Positions 1 through 5,173 of a stretch of 5,173 nt of DNA are shown piece after piece. Made by a program: the position numbers and the translations under genes. Position 1 is the stretch's first letter. Each line of letters opens with the position of its first letter. Location of the stretch: contig JALZWD010000300.1 in NCBI GenBank assembly GCA_023300365.1, positions 1 through 5,173 of the forward strand, given 5' to 3'. Source of the DNA: Flavimaricola sp. GTDB lineage: Bacteria; Pseudomonadota; Alphaproteobacteria; Rhodobacterales; Rhodobacteraceae. Under the pieces are notes generated by a model, which saw nothing but the letters and a program-made list of their open reading frames with translations, was not told where the DNA came from and made no database searches.

Positions 1-314
1 GTTGGGAGCGGGACTTTGATGGGCAGAAATTCCATAGCGTGCAAAGCGAGGGTGTGGGGCGGAATGCGCATTTGATGGTCGAGAAGTTTGGGCCGATTGC
101 GGTGGCGCTTGCGATGGTGTTGCGCGATGGGCGGCTTTACCTCGTTCCGCGGCGTTGGAGCCTGTTTGGTGTGCCGATGCCACGCGTGTTTTTGCCCGCT
201 GGGACCAGCTATGAATATGCCCAAGGTGGGCGGTTTTGCTTTGATGTTGAAATACGTGTGCCGCTGATTGGGCGCATTGCGGGGTATCGTGGCTGGCTGG
301 TGCGGGCGAATTGA
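1..314 (+). CDS. DUF4166-like protein, C-terminal part (5' end outside window)
   Basis: The reading frame is open from base 3 to the TGA at 312-314, giving 103 residues of a protein that begins upstream of the window. An internal GTG at 39 is possible as a start, but the homologous-looking sequence continues upstream of it (WERDFDG, KFHS), so I treat the gene as truncated by the window edge. The conserved-looking elements are a W-R-F-G/D-G start, EKFGP, a PMPRVFLP stretch, a GRFCFDVEI strand and a terminal Pro-Leu-x-Gly-x-(5)-Tyr-x-Gly-Trp-Leu. This order matches my memory of the C-terminal half of DUF4166, a domain of unknown biochemical role found alone or fused to saccharopine-dehydrogenase-like reductases. 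No function can be assigned. No membrane segment is visible in this part. It lies 176 bp upstream of the transporter start and is probably not part of that operon, although no clear terminator separates them. Confidence 0.72.
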   Translation, partial: WERDFDGQKFHSVQSEGVGRNAHLMVEKFGPIAVALAMVLRDGRLYLVPRRWSLFGVPMPRVFLPAGTSYEYAQGGRFCFDVEIRVPLIGRIAGYRGWLVRAN

Positions 315-339
315 TTGGCGCTGCGGCAACTGTGCGTTG

Positions 340-359
340 AGCGGGGTGATAAGCGGGGT
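340..359. repeat. Two tandem copies of AGCGGGGT, 12 bp apart
   Basis: AGCGGGGT occurs at 340-347 and again at 352-359, so the copies sit on the same helix face offset by 12 bp; the following bases (GATA and AATT) are also similar. The repeat is in the non-coding leader upstream of the transporter operon, about 130 bp before the binding-protein start. It could be an operator with two direct half-sites, but no regulator is recognised and chance is possible. Confidence 0.3.
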
Positions 360-452
360 AATTCGCGAGGATTTTACCGTTTTTAGACCTCAGATGTCGC
401 TTTCCGCTACCGCACCCTTGTGATTCATGATTGTTTCAGGCCGGACAAAAAT

Positions 453-473
453 GGTTGGCGATGAACGCCGACC
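453..473 (+). promoter_or_regulatory. 5' leader hairpin upstream of the binding-protein gene
   Basis: GGTTGGCG (453-460) pairs with CGCCGACC (466-473) over 8 bp, with one G-U pair, around the loop ATGAA. The stem ends four bases before the AGGGAG ribosome-binding site at 478-483. In the transcript it could protect the 5' end or influence ribosome access. A weaker alternative, CCC-TTA-GGG at 473-481, would pair part of the ribosome-binding site and shares one base with the main stem. Folding is predicted by eye; a regulatory role is inference. Confidence 0.4.
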
Positions 474-477
474 CCTT

Positions 478-483
478 AGGGAG
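478..483 (+). promoter_or_regulatory. Ribosome-binding site that fixes the binding-protein start
   Basis: AGGGAG lies seven bases before the ATG at 491. The same frame stays open upstream to a TTG at 431 and an ATG at 461, but neither has a comparable purine-rich site, and only the start at 491 puts the signal peptide at the very N-terminus. Confidence 0.75.
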
Positions 484-490
484 ATTTGTT

Positions 491-1459
491 ATGAAAAGAG
501 TTCTTACAGGTGCTGTTGCTGCTGCGGCGATGACAATGGGCGCCAATGCGGCCTATGCCGATTGTGGTGATGTTTCGATCACCGAGATGGATTGGGCCTC
601 TGCAGCTGTGGTAACGGCGGTGGCCAAGTTTATCATGGAGCAAGGGTATGGGTGTTCGGTGCAGGTTGTGCCAAGCTCGACTGTGCCGGCGCTGACGTCT
701 TTGGCGGAAACCGGTGAGCCCGATATTTTGACCGAGGTTTGGGCGAATTCGACACCGGCCTATGAGGGTCTGTTGGCGGATGGTAAGCTTGTTGAGCTTG
801 GCCATGTGTTGTCGGATGGCGGCGTAGAAGCTTGGTGGATTCCAGCATACCTTGCCGAAACTAACCCTGAGTTGACCACATGGGAAGGCATCATGGCCAA
901 CCCTGAGTTGGTGGGTGGACGTTTCCACGATTGTCCGTCGGGCTGGGCGTGTGACATCATCAACAACAATAACCTGATTGCTCTTGAAGCCGAGGCCGGT
1001 GGTCTTGAGCGTTTCCAACATGGCTCTGGCGAAACATTGCAGGCGTCGATTGCTGCGGCATATGACGAGCAGGCGCCTTGGTTTGGCTATTACTGGGCAC
1101 CAACAGCGGTGTTGGGAAAATACCCAATGGTTCAGGTTCAGGTTGCTGGATATGACGCAGATGCGCATACCTGTAACGGCAGTGTCGACTGTGCTGATCC
1201 ATCGGTTTCGGCCTATCCTGCGGCAAAGGTTGTGACGGCGGCGTCGTCGGCGTTTGTTGAGCGTGAGCCAGAGGTTGTTGAGCTGCTTTCGCAGATTTCG
1301 TTTACCAACGCGCAGATGGGCGAAGTATTGGCTTGGCGTTTGGACAACAACGCGTCCTACGACGAAGCGGCTGTGTTTTTCTTGACCACTTATTCGGACA
1401 CATGGGCCGGATGGTTGAACGAAGAAGCCAGTGAAAAGCTGTCGGCGTTGTTGCAGTAA
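491..1459 (+). CDS. Periplasmic glycine betaine/quaternary-amine-binding protein (ProX/OpuAC family) of an ABC importer
   Basis: This 322-residue protein should capture a small trimethylammonium-type solute in the periplasm and deliver it to the permease encoded next. Residues 1-23 form a signal peptide: KR, a hydrophobic alanine-rich core, and an AYA-D cleavage site after residue 23. Comparison from memory with E. coli ProX aligns its three ligand-box tryptophans: W84 in EVWANSTP (ProX W65), W152 in CPSGWAC (ProX W140) and W202 in YYWAP (ProX W188). The cysteines flanking W152 (C148, C154) match the ProX disulfide; C25, C55, C228 and C234 may form two more. Trp35, Trp115 and Trp116 could also line the pocket, as in ChoX- and TmoX-type proteins. 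It is the first gene of a binding protein-permease-ATPase operon. The substrate (glycine betaine, proline betaine, choline or TMAO) cannot be settled from the sequence. The start at 491 is chosen for its ribosome-binding site and signal peptide. Confidence 0.9.
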   Translation: MKRVLTGAVAAAAMTMGANAAYADCGDVSITEMDWASAAVVTAVAKFIMEQGYGCSVQVVPSSTVPALTSLAETGEPDILTEVWANSTPAYEGLLADGKLVELGHVLSDGGVEAWWIPAYLAETNPELTTWEGIMANPELVGGRFHDCPSGWACDIINNNNLIALEAEAGGLERFQHGSGETLQASIAAAYDEQAPWFGYYWAPTAVLGKYPMVQVQVAGYDADAHTCNGSVDCADPSVSAYPAAKVVTAASSAFVEREPEVVELLSQISFTNAQMGEVLAWRLDNNASYDEAAVFFLTTYSDTWAGWLNEEASEKLSALLQ

Positions 1460-1472
1460 GCGATACTATTTT

Positions 1473-1505
1473 GGCCTCTCCGGTACGCATGTGATCGGGG
1501 AGGCC
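1473..1505 (+). terminator. Intercistronic hairpin between binding protein and permease (attenuating terminator or mRNA stabiliser)
   Basis: Bases 1473-1484 (GGCCTCTCCGGT) pair with 1494-1505 (ATCGGGGAGGCC) in a 12-bp stem with two G-U pairs and a 9-base loop. The stem is followed by TTTGCTATTTT, an interrupted T-run. It starts 14 bases after the binding-protein stop codon and ends 12 bases before the permease ribosome-binding site. Such hairpins between binding-protein and membrane-component genes commonly cause partial termination or protect the upstream message, raising the amount of binding protein. The weak T-run suggests leaky termination. No other promoter is apparent in this 68-base gap. 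Confidence 0.6.
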
Positions 1506-1527
1506 TTTGCTATTTTAGGAGCCTGAT

Positions 1528-2556
1528 ATGGCCTTTTATGACGGGCTCTTTGAGACACTTGGCCTAAGCGAATGGTGCGAAGGCGAGGGATCGTCTGCGC
1601 CGATGTCGATGGCGGATCTGTTGGCGCAGAATTCGGGGGACGAGGTGGCCGGAGAGGCCTTTCCGTTTCCTTCACTAGATAATTTGAGCGAAGCCTGTCC
1701 TGCGATCATCCAATCGCGGGATGTGACCAAGGGGATCGAGGACGGTTTCTTGGCGGCCAAGCCGGCGTTGAAATCATTCTTGGACCCAATCACGCAGCCG
1801 CTAAGCTGGCTGTTGGATGGGGCGCTTTGGACGTTTGCGGCGATCCCTTGGTTTGTGATGGTGCCGTTGTTGGTGTTTATCGCCTATTGGGCGTCGCGCT
1901 CGATTGGCGTGACGATTTTTGTGGCGTTTTCGATCATGCTGTTGGGGTTTGTCGATCATTACGACGTGGCGATGCAGACCTTGTCGATCATCTTTGTTTG
2001 TACCGGGATATCGGTGGCGCTGGGCGTGCCGATAGGCATTGCGATGTCAAAGTCGGACCGATTGCAAAAATCGTTGGTGCCGGTTTTGGACCTTTTGCAG
2101 ACCTTGCCGACGTTTGTGTATTTGATCCCGTTGATTTTCCTTTTCTCAGTGACGGAATCCAAACTTTATGGCATCGCGATCATCCTTTACGCGATTGTGC
2201 CAGTGATCCGTTTGACCGACCTTGGGATTAGGTTGGTGGATCAGGACGTGATTGAGGCGGCGAATGCCTTTGGTATGACCTCGCGGCAAAAATTGACCGG
2301 GGTTGAGCTGCCGCTTGCGCTTCCTAATATCATGGCGGGTATCAACCAAACGATTATGATGTCGTTGGCCATGGTTGTGATTGCCTCGCTGGTGTCGGCG
2401 CCGGGGCTTGGTGTGAATGTGCTGCGCGGTATTCGGAACCTTGAGTTGGGTGTGGGTATCGTTGCGGGAATTGGAATTGTTCTGCTGGCGGTGATCCTTG
2501 ACCGGGTGTCCAAAGCGGCGCTGACGCGGGTGGATAACACCCGGATGAAACACTAG
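1528..2556 (+). CDS. Glycine betaine/quaternary-amine ABC transporter permease (ProW/OpuAB/ChoW family)
   Basis: This 342-residue inner-membrane subunit forms the translocation path of the importer. Residues 1-~100 are a hydrophilic tail like that of ProW. Hydrophobic segments follow at roughly 106-123, 128-142, 151-173, 195-207, 212-227, 272-292 and 308-324. The family signature QTLPTFVYLIPL is at 191-202. The cytoplasmic EAA loop that contacts the ATPase begins at E243 (EAANAFG) and ends with the VELP-x-A-x-P stretch near 259-266, followed by the ProW-like INQTIMM and SLAMVVIASLV. The ATG at 1528 has AGGAG at 1517-1521, six bases upstream. The gene lies 68 bp after the binding-protein gene, with a hairpin between them, and 12 bp before the ATPase gene. 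The sequence supports the family strongly, but the substrate comes only from the binding protein and is not resolved. Confidence 0.92.
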   Translation: MAFYDGLFETLGLSEWCEGEGSSAPMSMADLLAQNSGDEVAGEAFPFPSLDNLSEACPAIIQSRDVTKGIEDGFLAAKPALKSFLDPITQPLSWLLDGALWTFAAIPWFVMVPLLVFIAYWASRSIGVTIFVAFSIMLLGFVDHYDVAMQTLSIIFVCTGISVALGVPIGIAMSKSDRLQKSLVPVLDLLQTLPTFVYLIPLIFLFSVTESKLYGIAIILYAIVPVIRLTDLGIRLVDQDVIEAANAFGMTSRQKLTGVELPLALPNIMAGINQTIMMSLAMVVIASLVSAPGLGVNVLRGIRNLELGVGIVAGIGIVLLAVILDRVSKAALTRVDNTRMKH

Positions 2557-2568
2557 AGGGCGCGGGCA

Positions 2569-3618
2569 ATGACGCAGGAACCAAAAGTCAGTCTTCGCGG
2601 GCTTTATAAGATATTTGGCGCGCGGGACCGCGAGGTTTTGACGCATGTCAAAGAGGGCATGAGCAAGGATGATTTGCTGGCCGAGCATGGGCATGTCTTG
2701 GGGCTTCAGGATATCAATGTGGATATGCAAGCGGGCGAGATCACGGTGGTGATGGGCCTGTCGGGATCGGGGAAATCGACCCTGATCCGGCACCTGAATC
2801 GTTTGATTGAGCCCACGGCAGGCGAGATCATCATTGACGGTGAAGATGTGATGCAGCTGTCGGAGACGGGCTTGCGGGGCATTCGCCAAGGCAAGATGTC
2901 GATGGTGTTTCAAAAGTTTGCATTGCTGCCGCACCGGACGGTGGTTCAGAACACCGCGATGCCTTTGGCGGTGCGCGGCGTGCCCGAGGCCGAGCAGGAT
3001 ACCGAGGCGCGAAAATGGCTTGATCGTGTGGGATTGAGTGGATTTGAGAACCATTTCCCAGCACAGCTTTCGGGCGGGATGCAGCAGCGTGTGGGTATTG
3101 CGCGGGCGTTGACGGCGAACACCGATATTATGTTGATGGATGAGGCGTTTTCGGCGCTGGACCCGTTGATCCGTACAGATATGCAGAACCTGTTGTTGGA
3201 ATTGCAGGACGAATTGCACAAGACGATTGTGTTCATCACCCACGATCTTGATGAAGCGTTGAAGCTGGCCGATCATTTGGTGATCCTCAAAGACGGTGCG
3301 GTTGTTCAGCAGGGCGAGCCGCAGGGGATTTTGATGAACCCGTGTGATCCATATATTGAGGATTTTGTCAGCGACATTAACCGTGCGCGCGTGCTGCGGG
3401 TGAAGTCGGTGATGGAGCCGCTGAAGGGCACAAAGTTTGCTGGCGATGTGGATATTGGCGACAATTTGGAATCGCTGATTGCGCGGTCGGGCGGGGATAC
3501 CACGTTGGATTACCGTGTGATGGATGGCGACACGCCTGTGGGCGAGCTGCATATGCGCGAATTGGTCAAAGCATTGGTGCCGCGGCTGTCATCCACGCAG
3601 GATGCCGAGGGCGCTTAG
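2569..3618 (+). CDS. Glycine betaine/quaternary-amine ABC transporter ATP-binding protein (ProV/OpuAA/ChoV family)
   Basis: This 349-residue cytoplasmic ATPase powers uptake through the permease. The N-terminal ~45 residues (LYKIFG, then GMSKDDLLAEHG) are the extension typical of ProV/OpuAA and not of generic importers. The nucleotide-binding domain is intact: Walker A GLSGSGKST at 63-71, Q-loop Q115, signature LSGGMQQR at 167-174, Walker B IMLMDEA at 187-193 with catalytic E192, D-loop SALD at 195-198 and switch H225. After about residue 275 only ~75 residues remain, whereas E. coli ProV is about 400 residues with two CBS modules. The tail is at most one CBS-like unit (VMEPLKG to VKALVPR), so osmotic or nucleotide sensing through paired CBS modules may be absent or altered. 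GAGGG at 2556-2560, starting inside the permease stop codon, serves the ATG at 2569. Its TAG overlaps the stop codon of convergent hemC. Confidence 0.93.
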   Translation: MTQEPKVSLRGLYKIFGARDREVLTHVKEGMSKDDLLAEHGHVLGLQDINVDMQAGEITVVMGLSGSGKSTLIRHLNRLIEPTAGEIIIDGEDVMQLSETGLRGIRQGKMSMVFQKFALLPHRTVVQNTAMPLAVRGVPEAEQDTEARKWLDRVGLSGFENHFPAQLSGGMQQRVGIARALTANTDIMLMDEAFSALDPLIRTDMQNLLLELQDELHKTIVFITHDLDEALKLADHLVILKDGAVVQQGEPQGILMNPCDPYIEDFVSDINRARVLRVKSVMEPLKGTKFAGDVDIGDNLESLIARSGGDTTLDYRVMDGDTPVGELHMRELVKALVPRLSSTQDAEGA

Positions 3619-4562
3619 GCGCGCCATTCAAAGAAATCGGGACCGGCGGTATCGAGCATGCGTTGCGCCATATCGCGGCCCGCTTCGGGGCCTTGAGCGA
3701 TCGGGCATGATACTGCATCTTCGATGGCCTCTGAGCCATTGGGGCGCAGGACTTGGCCGCGTAAATGCAGTGTGGTGCCATCAAGAGTGGCGAGGCCTGC
3801 GATGGGCGTTTCGCACGAGCCATCAAGCGCGGTTAGAAAGGCACGTTCGGCGGCGAGGCGTTGGCCTGTGATGGTGTCGTGAATTGCTTCAAGCATAGCC
3901 GCGCAGCGCGTATCATTTTCACGGCGCTCAATCCCGATGGCCCCTTGTGCAACGGCGGGGAGCATGTCGTCGGTTTCGATGGCGGTGTGCGGGATATCTT
4001 GCAGGCCCAAGCGGTTGATCCCCGCCATGGCAAGGAACGTGGCCGTGGCCACACCGTCGCCCAGCTTTTTCAGGCGGGTTTGTAGATTGCCACGAAATTC
4101 GACAACTGCAAGATCGGGGCGGCCACGGATCAGTTGGGCGCGGCGGCGCAGGCTTGAGGTGCCGACGGTGGCCCCGTTGGGCAGTGCGGCAATCGCGGTG
4201 TGATCGTGCGAGATAAGTGCGTCGCGCACGTCTTCGCGGGGCAGGTAGGTATCGAGGAGAAGGCCCGCAGGTTGGGCCACGGGCATGTCCTTCATGGAGT
4301 GCACGGCGATATCGATGCCGCCCTCGAGTAGGGCGGTCTCAATCTCGCGGGTAAAGAGGCCTTTGCCGCCGATCTCTTTAAGGGGGCGGTCGAGCACCCT
4401 GTCACCGGTGGTAGAGATCACTATGACTTCGAATGCACCGTCGGGAAGGTCAAACGCGGCGGCGAGCCTATCGCGGGTTTGGTGGGCCTGTGCCAACGCG
4501 AGGGGCGAGCCGCGTGTGCCAATTTTGAGCGGCTGTGATGGTGTTGGTAAAATAAGTGACAT
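3615..4562 (-). CDS. hemC: Hydroxymethylbilane synthase (porphobilinogen deaminase)
   Basis: HemC polymerises four porphobilinogen molecules into hydroxymethylbilane in the cytoplasm, an early step of heme, siroheme, cobalamin and (in phototrophs) bacteriochlorophyll synthesis. The 315-residue protein is of normal family length and complete. It shows KIGTRGSPLALAQ at 13-25, STTGD at 50-54, GGKGLFTREIE at 65-75, VHSMKDMP at 87-94 with the catalytic aspartate D92 (E. coli D84), GTSSLRRRAQL at 134-144, RGNLQTRL at 157-164 and AVAQGAIGIE at 203-212. C250 in GSCETPIA carries the dipyrromethane cofactor. The frame is open a further 38 codons upstream, to 4676, but that would run through the intergenic region into hemE and lacks family sequence. 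The ATG at 4562 has AGGAAG just upstream. hemE is divergent; hemD is not adjacent, and the 3' end meets the transporter operon. Confidence 0.97.
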   Translation of the reverse strand: MSLILPTPSQPLKIGTRGSPLALAQAHQTRDRLAAAFDLPDGAFEVIVISTTGDRVLDRPLKEIGGKGLFTREIETALLEGGIDIAVHSMKDMPVAQPAGLLLDTYLPREDVRDALISHDHTAIAALPNGATVGTSSLRRRAQLIRGRPDLAVVEFRGNLQTRLKKLGDGVATATFLAMAGINRLGLQDIPHTAIETDDMLPAVAQGAIGIERRENDTRCAAMLEAIHDTITGQRLAAERAFLTALDGSCETPIAGLATLDGTTLHLRGQVLRPNGSEAIEDAVSCPIAQGPEAGRDMAQRMLDTAGPDFFEWRA

Positions 4563-4566
4563 ACTA

Positions 4567-4572
4567 CTTCCT
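4567..4572 (-). promoter_or_regulatory. Ribosome-binding site that fixes the hemC start
   Basis: On the minus strand AGGAAG ends four bases before the ATG at 4562 (six bases after the AGGA core). It supports the MSLILP start over the longer upstream frame. Confidence 0.7.
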
Positions 4573-4580
4573 ACCTGCCT

Positions 4581-4598
4581 TGTTCTGGCCTGACAACA
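4581..4598. promoter_or_regulatory. Putative PpsR/CrtJ operator (TGT-N12-ACA)
   Basis: TGTTCTGGCCTGACAACA matches the TGT-N12-ACA core of the PpsR/CrtJ operator. It has extra outer symmetry (TGTT...AACA) but lacks the preferred C and G of the fuller consensus TGTC-N10-GACA. It ends 19 bp upstream of the hemC start and lies 67 bp upstream of the hemE start. PpsR is an oxygen- and light-responsive repressor of photosystem genes in purple bacteria, and hemC and hemE are direct targets in Rhodobacter sphaeroides. Two sites are reported to be needed for repression there; I find only one exact match. Confidence 0.45.
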
Positions 4599-4600
4599 CT

Positions 4601-4625
4601 TGCGTTTTGGGCGGCAATCAACGCA
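4601..4625. repeat. Inverted repeat TGCGTT-N13-AACGCA
   Basis: TGCGTT (4601-4606) and AACGCA (4620-4625) are perfect inverted 6-mers with a 13-base spacer, beginning two bases after the PpsR-type element. The spacing suits a dimeric regulator as well as a weak hairpin. No known operator is recognised, and it could be chance. Confidence 0.3.
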
Positions 4626-4664
4626 TGTTAAGCCAATAACTTGATCCCAGAAAGCCGAGGCGAC

Positions 4665-5173
4665 ATGACCGCGCAAAAGACGATTTTACGAGCGCTGAAT
4701 GGCGAGCGTTTGGACACAGCTCCGATTTGGATGATGCGGCAGGCCGGGCGATATTTGCCTGAGTATCGCGCGACACGCGGCCAAGCGGGGGATTTCTTGT
4801 CGTTGTGCTATAATTCCGAGTTGGCGGCAGAAGTGACGCTTCAGCCGATCCGCCGGTATGGGTTTGATGCGGCGATTTTGTTTGCTGATATTTTGCTGGT
4901 GCCGCAGGCGCTTGGCGCGGACCTTTGGTTTGTGACCGGGGAGGGGCCGCGGTTGTCCACGATCACAACGGCGGATGAATTGGCCCAGCTTAAGCCGTTG
5001 GAGGATATCCACGAACAGCTTAACCCGATCTACGAAACGGTGGGTATTTTGGCGCGCGAATTGCCCAAAGATGTCACCTTAATCGGTTTTGCCGGGGCGC
5101 CATGGACCGTGGCTACCTATATGATCGCGGGCCAAGGTACGCCAGACCAAGGGCCAGCCCACGCGTTGAAAGC
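4665..5173 (+). CDS. hemE: Uroporphyrinogen decarboxylase, N-terminal half (3' end outside window)
   Basis: HemE removes four acetate carboxyl groups from uroporphyrinogen III to give coproporphyrinogen III in the cytoplasm. The frame is open from the ATG at 4665 to the window edge, 169 complete codons, roughly half of a typical enzyme of about 340-350 residues. Both family signatures are present: [15 protein letters not shown] at 20-34, with substrate-binding arginines R25 and R29, and [16 protein letters not shown] at 141-156. The catalytic aspartate is D75 in [12 protein letters not shown]. Nothing is missing or disrupted in the visible part. GAGG at 4657-4660 is a modest ribosome-binding site only four bases from the ATG. 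The gene is divergent from hemC and shares its 102-bp upstream region, an arrangement known from other Rhodobacteraceae, which suggests joint control of the two enzymes. Confidence 0.96.
   Translation, partial: MTAQKTILRALNGERLDTAPIWMMRQAGRYLPEYRATRGQAGDFLSLCYNSELAAEVTLQPIRRYGFDAAILFADILLVPQALGADLWFVTGEGPRLSTITTADELAQLKPLEDIHEQLNPIYETVGILARELPKDVTLIGFAGAPWTVATYMIAGQGTPDQGPAHALK

Larger units (their letters stand above)
4563..4664. promoter_or_regulatory. Divergent hemC-hemE promoter region
   Basis: These 102 bp separate the start codons of hemC (leftward) and hemE (rightward) and must contain both promoters unless a transcript enters from outside. I see no strong sigma-70 boxes on either strand. 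The best minus-strand candidate is TTGATT (4616-4621) with a poor -10 17 bases on; the best plus-strand pair is TTGCGT (4600-4605) with CATGTT (4624-4629). Both are weak and low confidence. The region carries a PpsR-type element and a separate inverted repeat, listed on their own. No complete FNR-type site (TTGAT-N4-ATCAA) is present. Confidence 0.6.

Noticed and set aside
431..490. An N-terminal extension of the binding protein from TTG 431 or ATG 461
   Set aside because: It would bury the signal peptide 10-20 residues inside the protein, and neither start has a good ribosome-binding site; the bases also form the leader hairpin.
476..1168. A 230-codon open frame on the minus strand opposite the binding-protein gene
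   Set aside because: It has no domain and a low-complexity Arg/His/Gln composition, and it lies fully inside a gene with a clear signal peptide and ligand-box residues.
2146..3552. A 468-codon open frame on the minus strand opposite the permease and ATPase genes
   Set aside because: It is antisense to two genes with intact family motifs. Its composition (His, Gln, Arg and Pro rich, no recognisable motif) is what the reverse strand of GTG/TTG/GCG-rich coding DNA gives.
3615..4562. Small plus-strand frames inside hemC (for example 3861-4085, 3937-4203 and 4285-4593)
   Set aside because: They are reverse-strand shadows of a complete HemC with all its catalytic motifs, and show no independent coding signal.
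4626..4643. TGTTAAGCCAATAACTTG as a second PpsR-type site
   Set aside because: It has the left TGT, but the right half reads TTG instead of ACA, so it does not meet the core consensus.
4608..4650. FNR-type sites built from the ATCAA and TTGAT pieces between hemC and hemE
   Set aside because: Each is only a half-site; neither has the partner half at the required four-base spacing.
4563..4676. A 38-residue N-terminal extension of HemC
   Set aside because: It would run through the divergent promoter region and overlap the hemE start. It shows no HemC family sequence, whereas the ATG at 4562 has a good ribosome-binding site.
1..5173. Insertion sequence, prophage, CRISPR, toxin-antitoxin or other defence or novel system
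   Set aside because: Nearly all the sequence is accounted for by intact housekeeping and transport genes of uniform character; no transposase, integrase, repeat-spacer array or unknown gene cluster is present.

Overview
The window looks like chromosomal DNA from an alphaproteobacterium, most probably of the Rhodobacteraceae (roseobacter/Rhodobacter relatives). This rests on the divergent hemC-hemE pair, the GTG/TTG/GCG-rich codon use and the moderately high GC of all genes. No mobile element, CRISPR array, rRNA or tRNA was seen. Assignments come from recognising protein families by eye, not from a database search.

Layout: (1) Bases 1-314 hold the 3' end of a DUF4166-like gene that starts outside the window. 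(2) Bases 315-490 are a non-coding leader with a short tandem repeat (340-359) and a stable hairpin (453-473) just upstream of the Shine-Dalgarno sequence of the next gene. (3) Bases 491-3618 are a three-gene ABC uptake operon of the ProU/ChoXWV/TmoXVW type: a secreted binding protein, an inner-membrane permease and an ATPase. Together they should import a small quaternary or methylated amine such as glycine betaine, proline betaine, choline or TMAO. The binding protein carries the three tryptophans of the E. coli ProX aromatic box. A terminator-like hairpin separates the binding-protein gene from the permease gene, the usual way of making more binding protein than membrane components. (4) On the minus strand, hemC (hydroxymethylbilane synthase) ends head-on against the ATPase gene, the two stop codons overlapping by four bases. 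(5) A 102-bp divergent promoter region (4563-4664) separates hemC from hemE (uroporphyrinogen decarboxylase), which runs off the right edge.

hemC and hemE make consecutive parts of the common tetrapyrrole route: porphobilinogen to hydroxymethylbilane, then (after HemD, not seen here) uroporphyrinogen III to coproporphyrinogen III. Their shared intergenic region contains an 18-bp TGT-N12-ACA element, the core of the PpsR/CrtJ operator. hemC and hemE are known direct PpsR targets in Rhodobacter sphaeroides, so this is the most informative regulatory signal in the window, and it hints at a phototrophic host or one descended from phototrophs. I found no evidence for a previously undescribed system.
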